64,000 nucleotides of DNA from Caldisericia bacterium (lineage in GTDB: Bacteria; Caldisericota; Caldisericia; B22-G15). Position 1 is the first letter of the stretch. Every line of letters begins with the position of its first letter. Both the position numbers and the translations under genes were made by a program. The notes below the pieces were generated by a model. It worked only from the letters and a program-made list of their open reading frames with translations. It ran no database searches and had not been told where the DNA came from. Shown one piece after another: positions 37,495-45,436 of the stretch. Location: NCBI GenBank assembly GCA_030018355.1, contig JASEFN010000003.1, forward strand, positions 226,497-290,496, read 5' to 3'.

Positions 37495-38783
37495 ACTGGG
37501 TTTATATTGAAGATTTAAAAGATTATGTTGGAAAGGATGTTGAAATAAGAGGATGGTTATACAATTCAAGGTTTTCAGGAAAGATAATTTTTTTAATTTT
37601 AAGAGATGGAACTGGTTTTGCACAATGTGTAGTTTCTCTTGGAGATGTGGGTGAAGAGATTTTTGAAAGAGCAAAAAAATTAACACTTGAATCTTCTTTA
37701 ATTCTTAGAGGAGTTGTAAGAGAAGAGAAAAGAGCAATTGGTGGTTATGAAATTTTAACAAAAGATATTGAAATAATTCAGATTGTGGAAAATTATCCAA
37801 TTGGACCAAAAGAGCATGGTATTGAATTTTTAATGGAAAATAGACATCTTTGGCTTCGATCAAGAAAACAATGGGCAATACAAAGAATAAGAAATGAACT
37901 TATAAAAAGTATCAGAGATTTCTTTTATGAAAACAAATTTTTACTTTTTGATTCTCCAATTTTAACACCATCTGCATGTGAGGGAACAACTACTCTTTTC
38001 GAAATAGATTATTTTGGTGAGAAAGCATTTCTTTCTCAAAGTGGTCAATTATATAATGAGATTGGTGCTGCAGCATTTGGTAAAGTTTATTGTTTTGGAC
38101 CAACATTTAGAGCAGAAAAATCAAAGACAAGAAGACATCTTATGGAATTTTGGATGGTTGAACCAGAGGTTGCCTTTTTAGATCTTGAAGGAAATATGAA
38201 ATTAATTGAAGATTTTGTTTCTTATATAGTACAAAGAGTTATTGAGAGAAAAAAAGAGGAATTAAAAATTCTTGAAAGAGATACTTCAAAACTTGAAAAG
38301 GTAAAACCTCCTTTTCCAAGGATAACATATACAGAAGCACTTGAAATATTAAAAAGGAAAGGGAAAGAGATACCTTGGGGTGATGATTTTGGAGGAGATG
38401 AGGAGACAGCAATATCAGAAGAGTTTGAAAAACCTGTAATGGTCTATAAATATCCAAAAAAATGTAAAGCGTTTTATATGAAAGAGGATCCAGAAAATCC
38501 TGATCTTTCACTTTCTGTTGATCTACTTGCTCCTGAAGGATACGGAGAAATTGTTGGTGGTGGACAAAGAGAGGATAGTTATGAAAAACTACTAAAAAGA
38601 ATGGAAGAATTGAATATTCCAATTGGACCATATGAATGGTATCTTGAATTAAGAAAATATGGTACATTTCCTCATTCTGGATTTGGTCTTGGCGTTGAAA
38701 GAACTTTAGCATGGATTTGTGGAATACACCATGTTAGAGAGACAATACCTCTTCCAAGATTACTTGAAAGAATTTATCCATAA
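37491..38783 (+). CDS. asnS: Asparaginyl-tRNA synthetase
   Basis: This 430-residue class IIb synthetase has an N-terminal OB fold (VEIRGWLYNSRFSGKIIFLILRDGTG), motif 2 (FRAEKSKTRRHLMEFWMVEPE) and motif 3 (GFGLGVERTLAWICGI...RETIPLPR). The motif 2 and end sequence favour AsnRS over AspRS. It charges tRNA-Asn. The ATG overlaps the coaBC stop. No terminator was seen before the next promoter-less gap at 38784-38832. Confidence 0.93.
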   Translation: MNWVYIEDLKDYVGKDVEIRGWLYNSRFSGKIIFLILRDGTGFAQCVVSLGDVGEEIFERAKKLTLESSLILRGVVREEKRAIGGYEILTKDIEIIQIVENYPIGPKEHGIEFLMENRHLWLRSRKQWAIQRIRNELIKSIRDFFYENKFLLFDSPILTPSACEGTTTLFEIDYFGEKAFLSQSGQLYNEIGAAAFGKVYCFGPTFRAEKSKTRRHLMEFWMVEPEVAFLDLEGNMKLIEDFVSYIVQRVIERKKEELKILERDTSKLEKVKPPFPRITYTEALEILKRKGKEIPWGDDFGGDEETAISEEFEKPVMVYKYPKKCKAFYMKEDPENPDLSLSVDLLAPEGYGEIVGGGQREDSYEKLLKRMEELNIPIGPYEWYLELRKYGTFPHSGFGLGVERTLAWICGIHHVRETIPLPRLLERIYP

Positions 38784-38832
38784 ATTGTGTTAGAATTAAA
38801 TTGATAAATTTTTTCAAAAAGGAGATTTTGAT

Positions 38833-39984
38833 ATGTATGTATATTTAAATAATGCAGCTACAACAAAAGTTGATGGAAGAGTTTTATTTAAAATGAGTAA
38901 ATATTTTTCTGAACTTTATGAAAATCCAATGACTTCAAACTATTCTCCTCTTGCAAAGAATGTTGAAGATGAGATGGATAAAGCGAGAGAGTCTATTGCA
39001 AAATTACTCAATTGTAAACCAAATGAGATATATTTCACTTCAGGTGGTACTGAATCTGATAATTGGGCAATAAAAGGTATTTGTTTAAGAAATTGGGATA
39101 AAAAAGGAGAAATTATCTCAACTCCAATTGAGCATATGGCAATTATTGCAACTCTTAAAACTGTTGAAAAGTGGGGATTTAAAGTAAAATTTTTACCTGT
39201 GAATAAATACGGTATGGTTGATCCAGATGATTTAAAAAAGTTAATAACAAAAGATACTCTTCTTGTTTCAGTTATGCATGCAAATAATGAAATAGGAACT
39301 ATTGAACCAATTGAAGAGATTGGAAAAATTTGTAGAGAAAAAGGAATTGTTTTTCATACAGATGCAGTTCAAACTGCGTGTCATATTGATATTGATGTTA
39401 AAAAAATGAATATTGATTTACTATCGCTTTCTGCACATAAATTTTATGGACCAAAAGGAGTTGGTGCACTTTTTATAAGAGAAGGAGTTGAAATAGATCC
39501 ATTTATGGATGGCGGACATCAAGAGAAAGGTTTAAGATCTGGTACACACAACTCTCCATCAATTATTGGAATGGGAGAAGCAGTTAATATTGCTTTAAAA
39601 GAGATGGAAGAAGAAAGAAAAAATGTACTTTATATGAGAAATATGATAGAAGAAAAAATTAAAAATCTTGAAGGTGTTTATATAAATGGAGATCCTTATA
39701 AAAGATTACCAAATAATTTAAGTATATCAATTGAGGGTGTAAAAGCAGAATCTCTTTTAGTTTATCTTGCATTAAATGGAATAATTGTCTCTGCTGGTGC
39801 TGCATGCAGTGCAAAAGAAAAAGAGGTTTCACATGTATTAAAAGCAATTGGTCTTCCAGAAGATCTTGCTTACAATACAATAAGAATTTCACTTGGAAAA
39901 TTTAATTATCCAAAAGAAATTGAATATTTTAATGAAGTTTTAGAAACAGGTATTAAAAAGTTAAGAGAATTAGCACCAAGATAA
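38833..39984 (+). CDS. nifS: Cysteine desulfurase, first copy (NifS/IscS type)
   Basis: The 383-residue PLP enzyme has the lysine in LSAHKFYGPKG and the active-site Cys in SAGAACSAKEKEVSH, with the His in EHMAII and FHTDAVQ. It takes sulfur from cysteine for Fe-S clusters or tRNA thiolation. AAAGGAG precedes the ATG. It is the first of five closely packed Fe-S genes. A second desulfurase lies 0.7 kb downstream, so the two may serve different acceptors. Confidence 0.93.
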   Translation: MYVYLNNAATTKVDGRVLFKMSKYFSELYENPMTSNYSPLAKNVEDEMDKARESIAKLLNCKPNEIYFTSGGTESDNWAIKGICLRNWDKKGEIISTPIEHMAIIATLKTVEKWGFKVKFLPVNKYGMVDPDDLKKLITKDTLLVSVMHANNEIGTIEPIEEIGKICREKGIVFHTDAVQTACHIDIDVKKMNIDLLSLSAHKFYGPKGVGALFIREGVEIDPFMDGGHQEKGLRSGTHNSPSIIGMGEAVNIALKEMEEERKNVLYMRNMIEEKIKNLEGVYINGDPYKRLPNNLSISIEGVKAESLLVYLALNGIIVSAGAACSAKEKEVSHVLKAIGLPEDLAYNTIRISLGKFNYPKEIEYFNEVLETGIKKLRELAPR

Positions 39985-39994
39985 GGACATTCTA

Positions 39995-40378
39995 ATGTAT
40001 TTATTTGGAGAAAAATTTGTAGATCACTTTTTAAATCCAAGAAATGTTGGAGAGATTGAGAATCCAGATTCTATTGGTATAGTAGAAGAGGAAAAAGGCG
40101 GAGGCAAAATTATTTTTTATATAAAGGTTAATGGAGATAGAATTATTGATATTAAGTATAAAATTTTAGGATGTCCATCAGCAATCAGTAGTGCGAGTTT
40201 AATTTCAGAAAGTTTTATAGGAGCGACATTAGAAGAGTGTTTAAAAATTGATATAAATTTTTTAAAAAATAATTTTGGAGATTTATCTCAAGACGTTCTT
40301 TATTGTGGAAATTTATCAATTGAAGCATTTAAGAATGCAATTATTAATTTCTTAAAAAAGGAGGAAAAGAATGATTGA
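39995..40378 (+). CDS. Degenerate IscU/NifU-N-like scaffold protein
   Basis: The 127-residue protein aligns with IscU throughout (FVDHFLNPRNVGEIENPD, IIDIKYKILGCPSAISSAS, LYCGNLS). The first cluster-binding Cys and the following Asp of the CGD motif are replaced: the segment reads EKGGGKI (bases 40097-40108, GGGK where the neighbour has ACGD). The second and third Cys remain. It therefore may not hold a normal 2Fe-2S cluster and could be regulatory or form mixed assemblies with the intact paralogue at 41839-42474. The 3' end overlaps the DUF59 gene by 8 bp. Confidence 0.85.
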   Translation: MYLFGEKFVDHFLNPRNVGEIENPDSIGIVEEEKGGGKIIFYIKVNGDRIIDIKYKILGCPSAISSASLISESFIGATLEECLKIDINFLKNNFGDLSQDVLYCGNLSIEAFKNAIINFLKKEEKND

Positions 40379-40670
40379 TAGAGAAAAAGTAATTGAAGTT
40401 TTAAAAGGAATATATGATCCAGAGATACCAATAAATATTTGGGATCTTGGACTTGTATATAAACTTGATATAAATGAAAATAACGATATTTATATTTTAA
40501 TGACACTTACATTTGCAGGTTGTCCTATTGGAAGTTATCTTATAAATAAGGTTGAAGAAGAGTTGAAAAAAATTGAAAATGTTAACAATGTAAAAGTTGA
40601 ATTAACATTTGATCCTCCATGGACACCAGATAGAATAAATGAAGAGGTAAAAAAAGAGTTAGGAATTTAA
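40371..40670 (+). CDS. DUF59/MIP18 family Fe-S assembly protein (SufT-like)
   Basis: This 99-residue protein has the DUF59 hallmarks YDPEIPINIWDLGLVY and MTLTFAGCPIG with the conserved Cys, and ends with the DPPWTPDRI segment. The family (SufT, PaaD, MIP18) helps deliver Fe-S clusters to target proteins. GGAGG lies just upstream. It overlaps the degenerate IscU gene and touches the second desulfurase (TAATG), so it belongs to the same assembly operon. Confidence 0.9.
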   Translation: MIDREKVIEVLKGIYDPEIPINIWDLGLVYKLDINENNDIYILMTLTFAGCPIGSYLINKVEEELKKIENVNNVKVELTFDPPWTPDRINEEVKKELGI

Positions 40671-41836
40671 TGTTTATGAAAAGAATATATCTTGATAATG
40701 CAACAACAACAAGGGTTGATGATGAGGTTTTAAAAGAGATAAACTATTATTATACAGAGATTTATGGTGTTCCATCTTCAATTTTTAGTCATAGAGAAGG
40801 TCTTTTGGCAAAAGAAAAAGTGGAAAGCACAAGAGAGTTAATTTCAAAAAAGATAAATAAAAAAGAGGGTGAAATAATTTTCACTTCAGGTGGAACTGAA
40901 GGAAATAATATTATTATAAAAGGAGTGAGTAATAAACTTAAAGAAAAGGGAAATCACTTGATAACCTCTCCGATAGAACACCTTTCAGTTTTAAATGTAA
41001 TGAAGTTCCTTGAAAAGAAAGGATTTCAAATTTCATATGTTAGAGTTGACAAAAATGGTTTTGTAGATTTAGATGAATTAAAAAAACTAATTAAAAAAGA
41101 TACCATTTTAATTTCAATTCAACATGTAAATCAAGAAACAGGTGTCATTCAAAATATTGAAGAGATTGGAAAAATTGCAAAAGAAAAAGAAGTTTTATTT
41201 CATGTTGATAGTTCTCTTGGTTTTCCATTTTTAGATGTTGATGTAGAGAAAATGAATATCGATTTTTTAACTATTACAGCCCATAAATTTCATGGTCCAA
41301 AAGGAGTTGGGGCAATTTACATAAGAGATTTGAATAAACTTAAACCTATTATGCATGGTGGATACAATGAATTTAACTTAAGACCAGGAACAGAAAATGT
41401 GCCTTTGATTGCTGGTTTAGGAAAAGCAATAGAAATCTTTAATAAAGAAGATTATAAAAGAATTAATGAGTTAAGATTATATTTACTTGAAAAAATTAAA
41501 AATGAAATTTCAGATATAAGGATTAATACACCAATTGAAAAATCTCATTCAGGAATTTTAAATATAACATTTTATTTTGTTGAAGGAGAATCTATTGTTT
41601 TACGAATGGATATGGTGGGAGTTTCTCTTATAACTGGTTCTGCATGTTATAGTAAATCTCTTGAAGCAAGCCATGTTTTACTTGCTATGGGTTTATCACA
41701 TGAAGATGCACATGGTTCAATTAGATTTTCTCTTTCAAAATACAATACAAAAGAAGAAATTGATTATGTGGTTGAAGAATTGAAAAAAACAATTAAATTT
41801 TTAAGAGACCTTAGTCCTCTTAAAAGGGAGAATTAA
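40670..41836 (+). CDS. nifS: Cysteine desulfurase, second copy (NifS/IscS type)
   Basis: The 388-residue protein has the PLP lysine in TAHKFHGPKG and the active-site Cys in ITGSACYSKSLEASH. It shares the overall layout of the first copy but is clearly diverged (EGNNIIIKG, HVNQETGVIQN). Both appear catalytically complete. The start is ATG 40670 (ATG 40676 is also possible), overlapping the DUF59 stop. It lies 2 bp before the intact scaffold gene, so it is probably that scaffold's partner. Confidence 0.93.
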   Translation: MFMKRIYLDNATTTRVDDEVLKEINYYYTEIYGVPSSIFSHREGLLAKEKVESTRELISKKINKKEGEIIFTSGGTEGNNIIIKGVSNKLKEKGNHLITSPIEHLSVLNVMKFLEKKGFQISYVRVDKNGFVDLDELKKLIKKDTILISIQHVNQETGVIQNIEEIGKIAKEKEVLFHVDSSLGFPFLDVDVEKMNIDFLTITAHKFHGPKGVGAIYIRDLNKLKPIMHGGYNEFNLRPGTENVPLIAGLGKAIEIFNKEDYKRINELRLYLLEKIKNEISDIRINTPIEKSHSGILNITFYFVEGESIVLRMDMVGVSLITGSACYSKSLEASHVLLAMGLSHEDAHGSIRFSLSKYNTKEEIDYVVEELKKTIKFLRDLSPLKREN

Positions 41837-41838
41837 CC

Positions 41839-42474
41839 ATGTCAATGCCATATTCTAAAAAAGTTATTGAACTTTTTTTAAACCCAAAAAATGTTGGTGA
41901 AATAGAAAATCCAGATGGTTTTGCAACAGAAGGTAGTCCTGCATGTGGAGATATGGTTTCTGTATATATAAAAGTTGATAAAGAAACTCAAAGAATTGTA
42001 GATATAAAGTTTAAATCTTTTGGATGTGCATCAAATATAGCAACTGCATCAATTGTAACTGAGATGGTTAAAGGTAAAACTATTGAAGAAGCAAAGAAAA
42101 TAACATGGAAAGAAGTTGTTGATGAGTTAGGTGGTCTCCCACCCATTAAACTTCATTGTTCAATACTTGCAGTTGATGCACTTCAAGCAGCAATAACAAA
42201 TTATGAAGAGAAAATGGGAATTCAGAAAGAAAAGGTTCCAACAGATGAAAATTTAATTAGAAAAAGACTTAGACATGTTATTGACCCAAATACTGGGAAA
42301 GAAATTATTGGTAGTGGAGTTGTTAAAAAAATTGAGATAAAAGATGGAATTATAAATATCGAACTCAATATGAGCGAATTAAATCAATTTGCTAATTCAA
42401 TAAAAGAAGAGATTCAAGAAAAATTAAAATATAGATGGGATGTAAAGGAGGTAAATGTAAAATTTTCAGATTAA
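41839..42474 (+). CDS. IscU/NifU-type scaffold fused to a DUF59-like C-terminal domain
   Basis: The 211-residue protein has an intact IscU domain (residues 1-130: SPACGDMVSVYIKV, KSFGCASNIATAS, KLHCSILAVDAL), with all three Cys and the Asp. After a short linker, residues ~145-211 look like a DUF59/MIP18 domain (RHVIDPNTGKEIIGSGVVKKIEI...VKEVNVKF) without the GCP Cys. The fusion suggests scaffold and transfer functions combined. It is probably the main Fe-S scaffold of this locus. Confidence 0.88.
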   Translation: MSMPYSKKVIELFLNPKNVGEIENPDGFATEGSPACGDMVSVYIKVDKETQRIVDIKFKSFGCASNIATASIVTEMVKGKTIEEAKKITWKEVVDELGGLPPIKLHCSILAVDALQAAITNYEEKMGIQKEKVPTDENLIRKRLRHVIDPNTGKEIIGSGVVKKIEIKDGIINIELNMSELNQFANSIKEEIQEKLKYRWDVKEVNVKFSD

Positions 42475-42475
42475 A

Positions 42476-42688
42476 ATGCTGGAGTTTATTTTAGCAACAA
42501 ATTTAAAAAAAGATCTACTTGAGATTCTTGATGAAGTTGAAAAAGGAAGATCATATCTCATTGTTAAAAAGGGTAAACCTTCTGCTGTTCTTCTTAATGT
42601 AGAATATTATGAAAGTCTAATTGAAACTGTAAAACTTCTTAAAGATAAAGAATTTTTAAAAGAATATTTAAAAATTGAAGAAGATTAG
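42476..42688 (+). CDS. Phd/YefM-like antitoxin without obvious toxin
   Basis: This 70-residue protein resembles the Phd/YefM fold: LATNLKKDLLEILDEVEKGRSYLIVKKGKPSAVLLNVEYYESL. Members bind their own promoter and neutralise a RelE/Doc-type toxin. No toxin-like gene follows; the next gene is MobA-like. It sits 1 bp after the scaffold stop, inside a housekeeping operon, so it may be an orphan or a co-opted regulator. Confidence 0.75.
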   Translation: MLEFILATNLKKDLLEILDEVEKGRSYLIVKKGKPSAVLLNVEYYESLIETVKLLKDKEFLKEYLKIEED

Positions 42689-43286
42689 ACTCCTTTTAGA
42701 TAATTACTACTTGTCAAACGAAGATGTTTACAAAAATGGAAAAGTTATCTATTCTACAAAAATTAATTTTAATTATTTCAAATTTTCTTTAATAATCCTT
42801 TCAGCAAGAAAGTTTGATAAAGAGAAAATTTTAAAAATTTTAAATTCATTTAATCAAAAAGAAATTTATGAATATATCTTTGTTGTAGGAAAAAAGGAGG
42901 ACAAAGAGTGGTTAATTAAAAATTTAAATATATTGAATGGAAAAGTCATTTTAAATCCCAATCCACATGATGTATTGTATACATCAATTAAACTCTCATT
43001 AAGAGCAATAAGTGAAAGAATAGATTATATCTGTTTTCATTTTTCAGTTTTGTCAGAAATTAAAAAAGAGACTGTTAAATATTTAATTGAAAGAGTTATA
43101 AAAAGTGATAAAGATATTTTTATTCCTATTTATCTTTCAAAAAGAGGACATCCTATCATTTTTAAAAAGGAAATGAAGAAAATTTTAAGTTCATTAAGAA
43201 AAGAAAAAGGACTTCCTTATATTTTAAAAAATTTCAAAGATAGAATAGAAGAGATTGATGTTAGTGATGTAGGAATTTTAAAATGA
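42675..43286 (+). CDS. MobA/MocA-like nucleotidyltransferase homologue, N-terminal motif missing
   Basis: The C-terminal two thirds of this 203-residue protein follow the NTP_transf_3 (MobA/MocA) pattern: NPNPHDVLYTSIKLSLRA, a strand ending at LSEIKKETVKYLIE, IPIYLSKRGHPIIFKKEM and RIEEIDVSDVGIL. The usual LAAGxSxRMGxxK nucleotide loop at the N-terminus is absent, so normal catalysis is doubtful. The start is TTG 42675 only two codons after an in-frame stop, overlapping the antitoxin gene by 14 bp. Its function is unknown. Confidence 0.6.
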   Translation: MKKIRLLLDNYYLSNEDVYKNGKVIYSTKINFNYFKFSLIILSARKFDKEKILKILNSFNQKEIYEYIFVVGKKEDKEWLIKNLNILNGKVILNPNPHDVLYTSIKLSLRAISERIDYICFHFSVLSEIKKETVKYLIERVIKSDKDIFIPIYLSKRGHPIIFKKEMKKILSSLRKEKGLPYILKNFKDRIEEIDVSDVGILK

Positions 43287-44050
43287 GAATTGCAACATGG
43301 AATATAAATTCAATAAAATTAAGAATTGAATATTTAATTAAATTGATAAAAGATTATCAAATAGATGTAATTTGTCTTCAAGAAACAAAAATTAGTGACG
43401 AAAATTTTCCAATTGAACCTTTTGAAAAAGAGAATCTTTTTGTTTCTTATTCTGGTGAAGGTGGAAGAAATGGAGTTGCAATTATATCTAAATTAAAGCC
43501 AAAGTTCGAAAGAATTGGTTTTTTGGATGGAGAGGAGGATACTGAGAGAAGATTAATTGCTGTTAAAATAGAAGATAAATATTTTGTTAGTGTTTATGTG
43601 CCTCTTGGAGGACCAAAATCTTCAGAAAGATTTTTTTATAAATTAAGATTTTTTGATAGATTAAAAAGATATTTTAATAGATTCCACAAAAACGATGAAA
43701 AAATATTTCTTTGTGGAGATTTTAATGTAGCACTTGAAGAGATAGATGTGTATAACCCACAAGAACTTGAAGGAGAGATTGGATTTTTAAAAGAAGAGAG
43801 AGAAAAACTTAAAGAATTTTTGGATTGGGGATTTTATGATTCATTTAGGTTTATTTATCCAGATAAAAAAGAATTTTCTTGGTGGGATTATAGATGGAAT
43901 TCATATGAAAAAAATCGAGGAATGAGACTTGATTATATATTTATAACACAAACCCTTATAGAAAATTTAGTGGATGTAATTTTATTAAAAAACTATAGAG
44001 AAATTGAAAAGCCATCAGATCACATTCCGGTTATAGTAAGTATAAAATGA
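43283..44050 (+). CDS. xth: Exodeoxyribonuclease III
   Basis: The 255-residue protein has the endonuclease/exonuclease/phosphatase motifs of ExoIII: ATWNINSIK, CLQETKI, CGDFNVA and the terminal SDHIPVIV. It cuts abasic sites and has 3'-exonuclease activity in base excision repair, complementing the Nth protein encoded at 20298. The start overlaps the MobA-like gene (ATGA). The stop is 11 bp from the convergent radical SAM gene. Confidence 0.96.
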   Translation: MRIATWNINSIKLRIEYLIKLIKDYQIDVICLQETKISDENFPIEPFEKENLFVSYSGEGGRNGVAIISKLKPKFERIGFLDGEEDTERRLIAVKIEDKYFVSVYVPLGGPKSSERFFYKLRFFDRLKRYFNRFHKNDEKIFLCGDFNVALEEIDVYNPQELEGEIGFLKEEREKLKEFLDWGFYDSFRFIYPDKKEFSWWDYRWNSYEKNRGMRLDYIFITQTLIENLVDVILLKNYREIEKPSDHIPVIVSIK

Positions 44051-44061
44051 AATTATAATAT

Positions 44062-45432
44062 CTAAAAATTTGTTTTGATTAAATTTCTTTTTAAATTTAT
44101 TTCATAACTTTTTTTAAAATGATAACCATAAATTGTTAATGTGATGTAAGTTATTATTGATTTTGGATTTTTTATAATAGTTTTTATAAAGGTTTTCCAA
44201 TAATAAAATCTTGAATTTTCAATTAGTCCCAATTTAAATGTTGATTTTAAAAAGGCTAAAAAAGCGGGATAAATTTCAGATAAACAAATTTTATGTTTAT
44301 TTTTTGGTTTATAATTTTTTATAAAATTCCAAACTCTTTGATAAAATTCTTTATAAGAATATAAATCATTGATTATGTTTTTATATCCTTCAATCAATTT
44401 TTCCTTACTTAACCTTTTAGGAATAAAATTAACAAGAAAATCTGTATTATTACCACTACTTATATTTAAAATTCTATTTTCTTTCCTTAATCTATAAAAA
44501 AGTTTTGTTTCTGGAAGAACATTCAAAATTCCTACCATCGCTGTTACTATACCACTTTTTTGAACAAATTTTTTCATTTTATCAAAAATTGAAACATCAT
44601 CATTATCAAAACCAATTATAAACCCACCCATAACCTCAAATCCTCTTTTTTGTAAAATTTTTATATCATCAATTAAATTTCTTTTAGTATTTTGTATTTT
44701 ATTAGCCTCTTTTAAACTTTCCTCATCAGGTGTTTCAATTCCAATAAAAACTTTATTAAAATTTGCTTCAATCATTAAATCCATAAGTTCATTATCATCA
44801 GTAAGATTAATTGATGTTTCAGTAAAAAGATTGAAAGGGAAATGTTTTTCCTTTTGCCAATCTATTAAATACTTAAGCATTTCTTTAACATTTTTTTTAT
44901 TTCCTATAAAGTTATCATCAACAATAAAAACTGAGCCTCTCCACTTTTTTTCATATAATACATCAAACTCCTTTATCATCTGTTCAGGTGTTTTTGTTCT
45001 TGGTATTCTTCCGTTTATTAAAACAATATCGCAAAATTCACAATCAAATGGACATCCTCTTGAATATTGAATTGACATTGATGCATAATTTTTAAAATTA
45101 ATTAAATCCCATTTTGGCAATGGAACAAACCTTAAATCAGGTTTTTCTTCTTGTTTATAAATGTGTTTAAGTTCATTATTTAAGATATCTTGAATTAATT
45201 GTGGCATAATTAATTCCCCCTCACCTATTACAATTGAATCTATATCTGGATAATCAACAAAGGCAGTTGTAAAAAGTGGACCTCCTGCAACTATTTTTTT
45301 ATTAAATTTTTTAATCCTCTTTAATATACTATCTAAGGAATCTTTTTGAACAAGCATAGCACTTATAAAAATAAAATCTGCTATTATAAGAGTTATATTT
45401 TTCTTAAATGTTACATATGATAATATATACAT
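44062..45432 (-). CDS. B12-type radical SAM protein with truncated cobalamin-binding domain
   Basis: The protein has about 456 residues from ATG 45432. It matches the B12-binding radical SAM / DUF4070 family: IFISAMLVQKDS, VAGGPLFTTAF, IQYSRGCPFDCEFCD (CxxxCxxC for 4Fe-4S), VDDNFIGNKK, FIGIETPDEES and SGIVTAMVGILNVLPET. Full-length members begin with about 55-60 more residues of a B12 domain that are absent here. Upstream bases belong to a divergent hydrolase gene starting 4 bp away. The open frame to 45516 adds only non-homologous sequence. It may be a decayed gene or a short active form. Confidence 0.8.
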   Translation of the reverse strand: MYILSYVTFKKNITLIIADFIFISAMLVQKDSLDSILKRIKKFNKKIVAGGPLFTTAFVDYPDIDSIVIGEGELIMPQLIQDILNNELKHIYKQEEKPDLRFVPLPKWDLINFKNYASMSIQYSRGCPFDCEFCDIVLINGRIPRTKTPEQMIKEFDVLYEKKWRGSVFIVDDNFIGNKKNVKEMLKYLIDWQKEKHFPFNLFTETSINLTDDNELMDLMIEANFNKVFIGIETPDEESLKEANKIQNTKRNLIDDIKILQKRGFEVMGGFIIGFDNDDVSIFDKMKKFVQKSGIVTAMVGILNVLPETKLFYRLRKENRILNISSGNNTDFLVNFIPKRLSKEKLIEGYKNIINDLYSYKEFYQRVWNFIKNYKPKNKHKICLSEIYPAFLAFLKSTFKLGLIENSRFYYWKTFIKTIIKNPKSIITYITLTIYGYHFKKSYEINLKRNLIKTNF

Positions 45433-45436
45433 TAGA

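Noticed and set aside
42476..43286. Toxin-antitoxin pair (Phd-like antitoxin plus next gene as toxin)
   Set aside because: The next product matches MobA/MocA C-terminal motifs, not RelE, Doc, Fic or PIN toxins.
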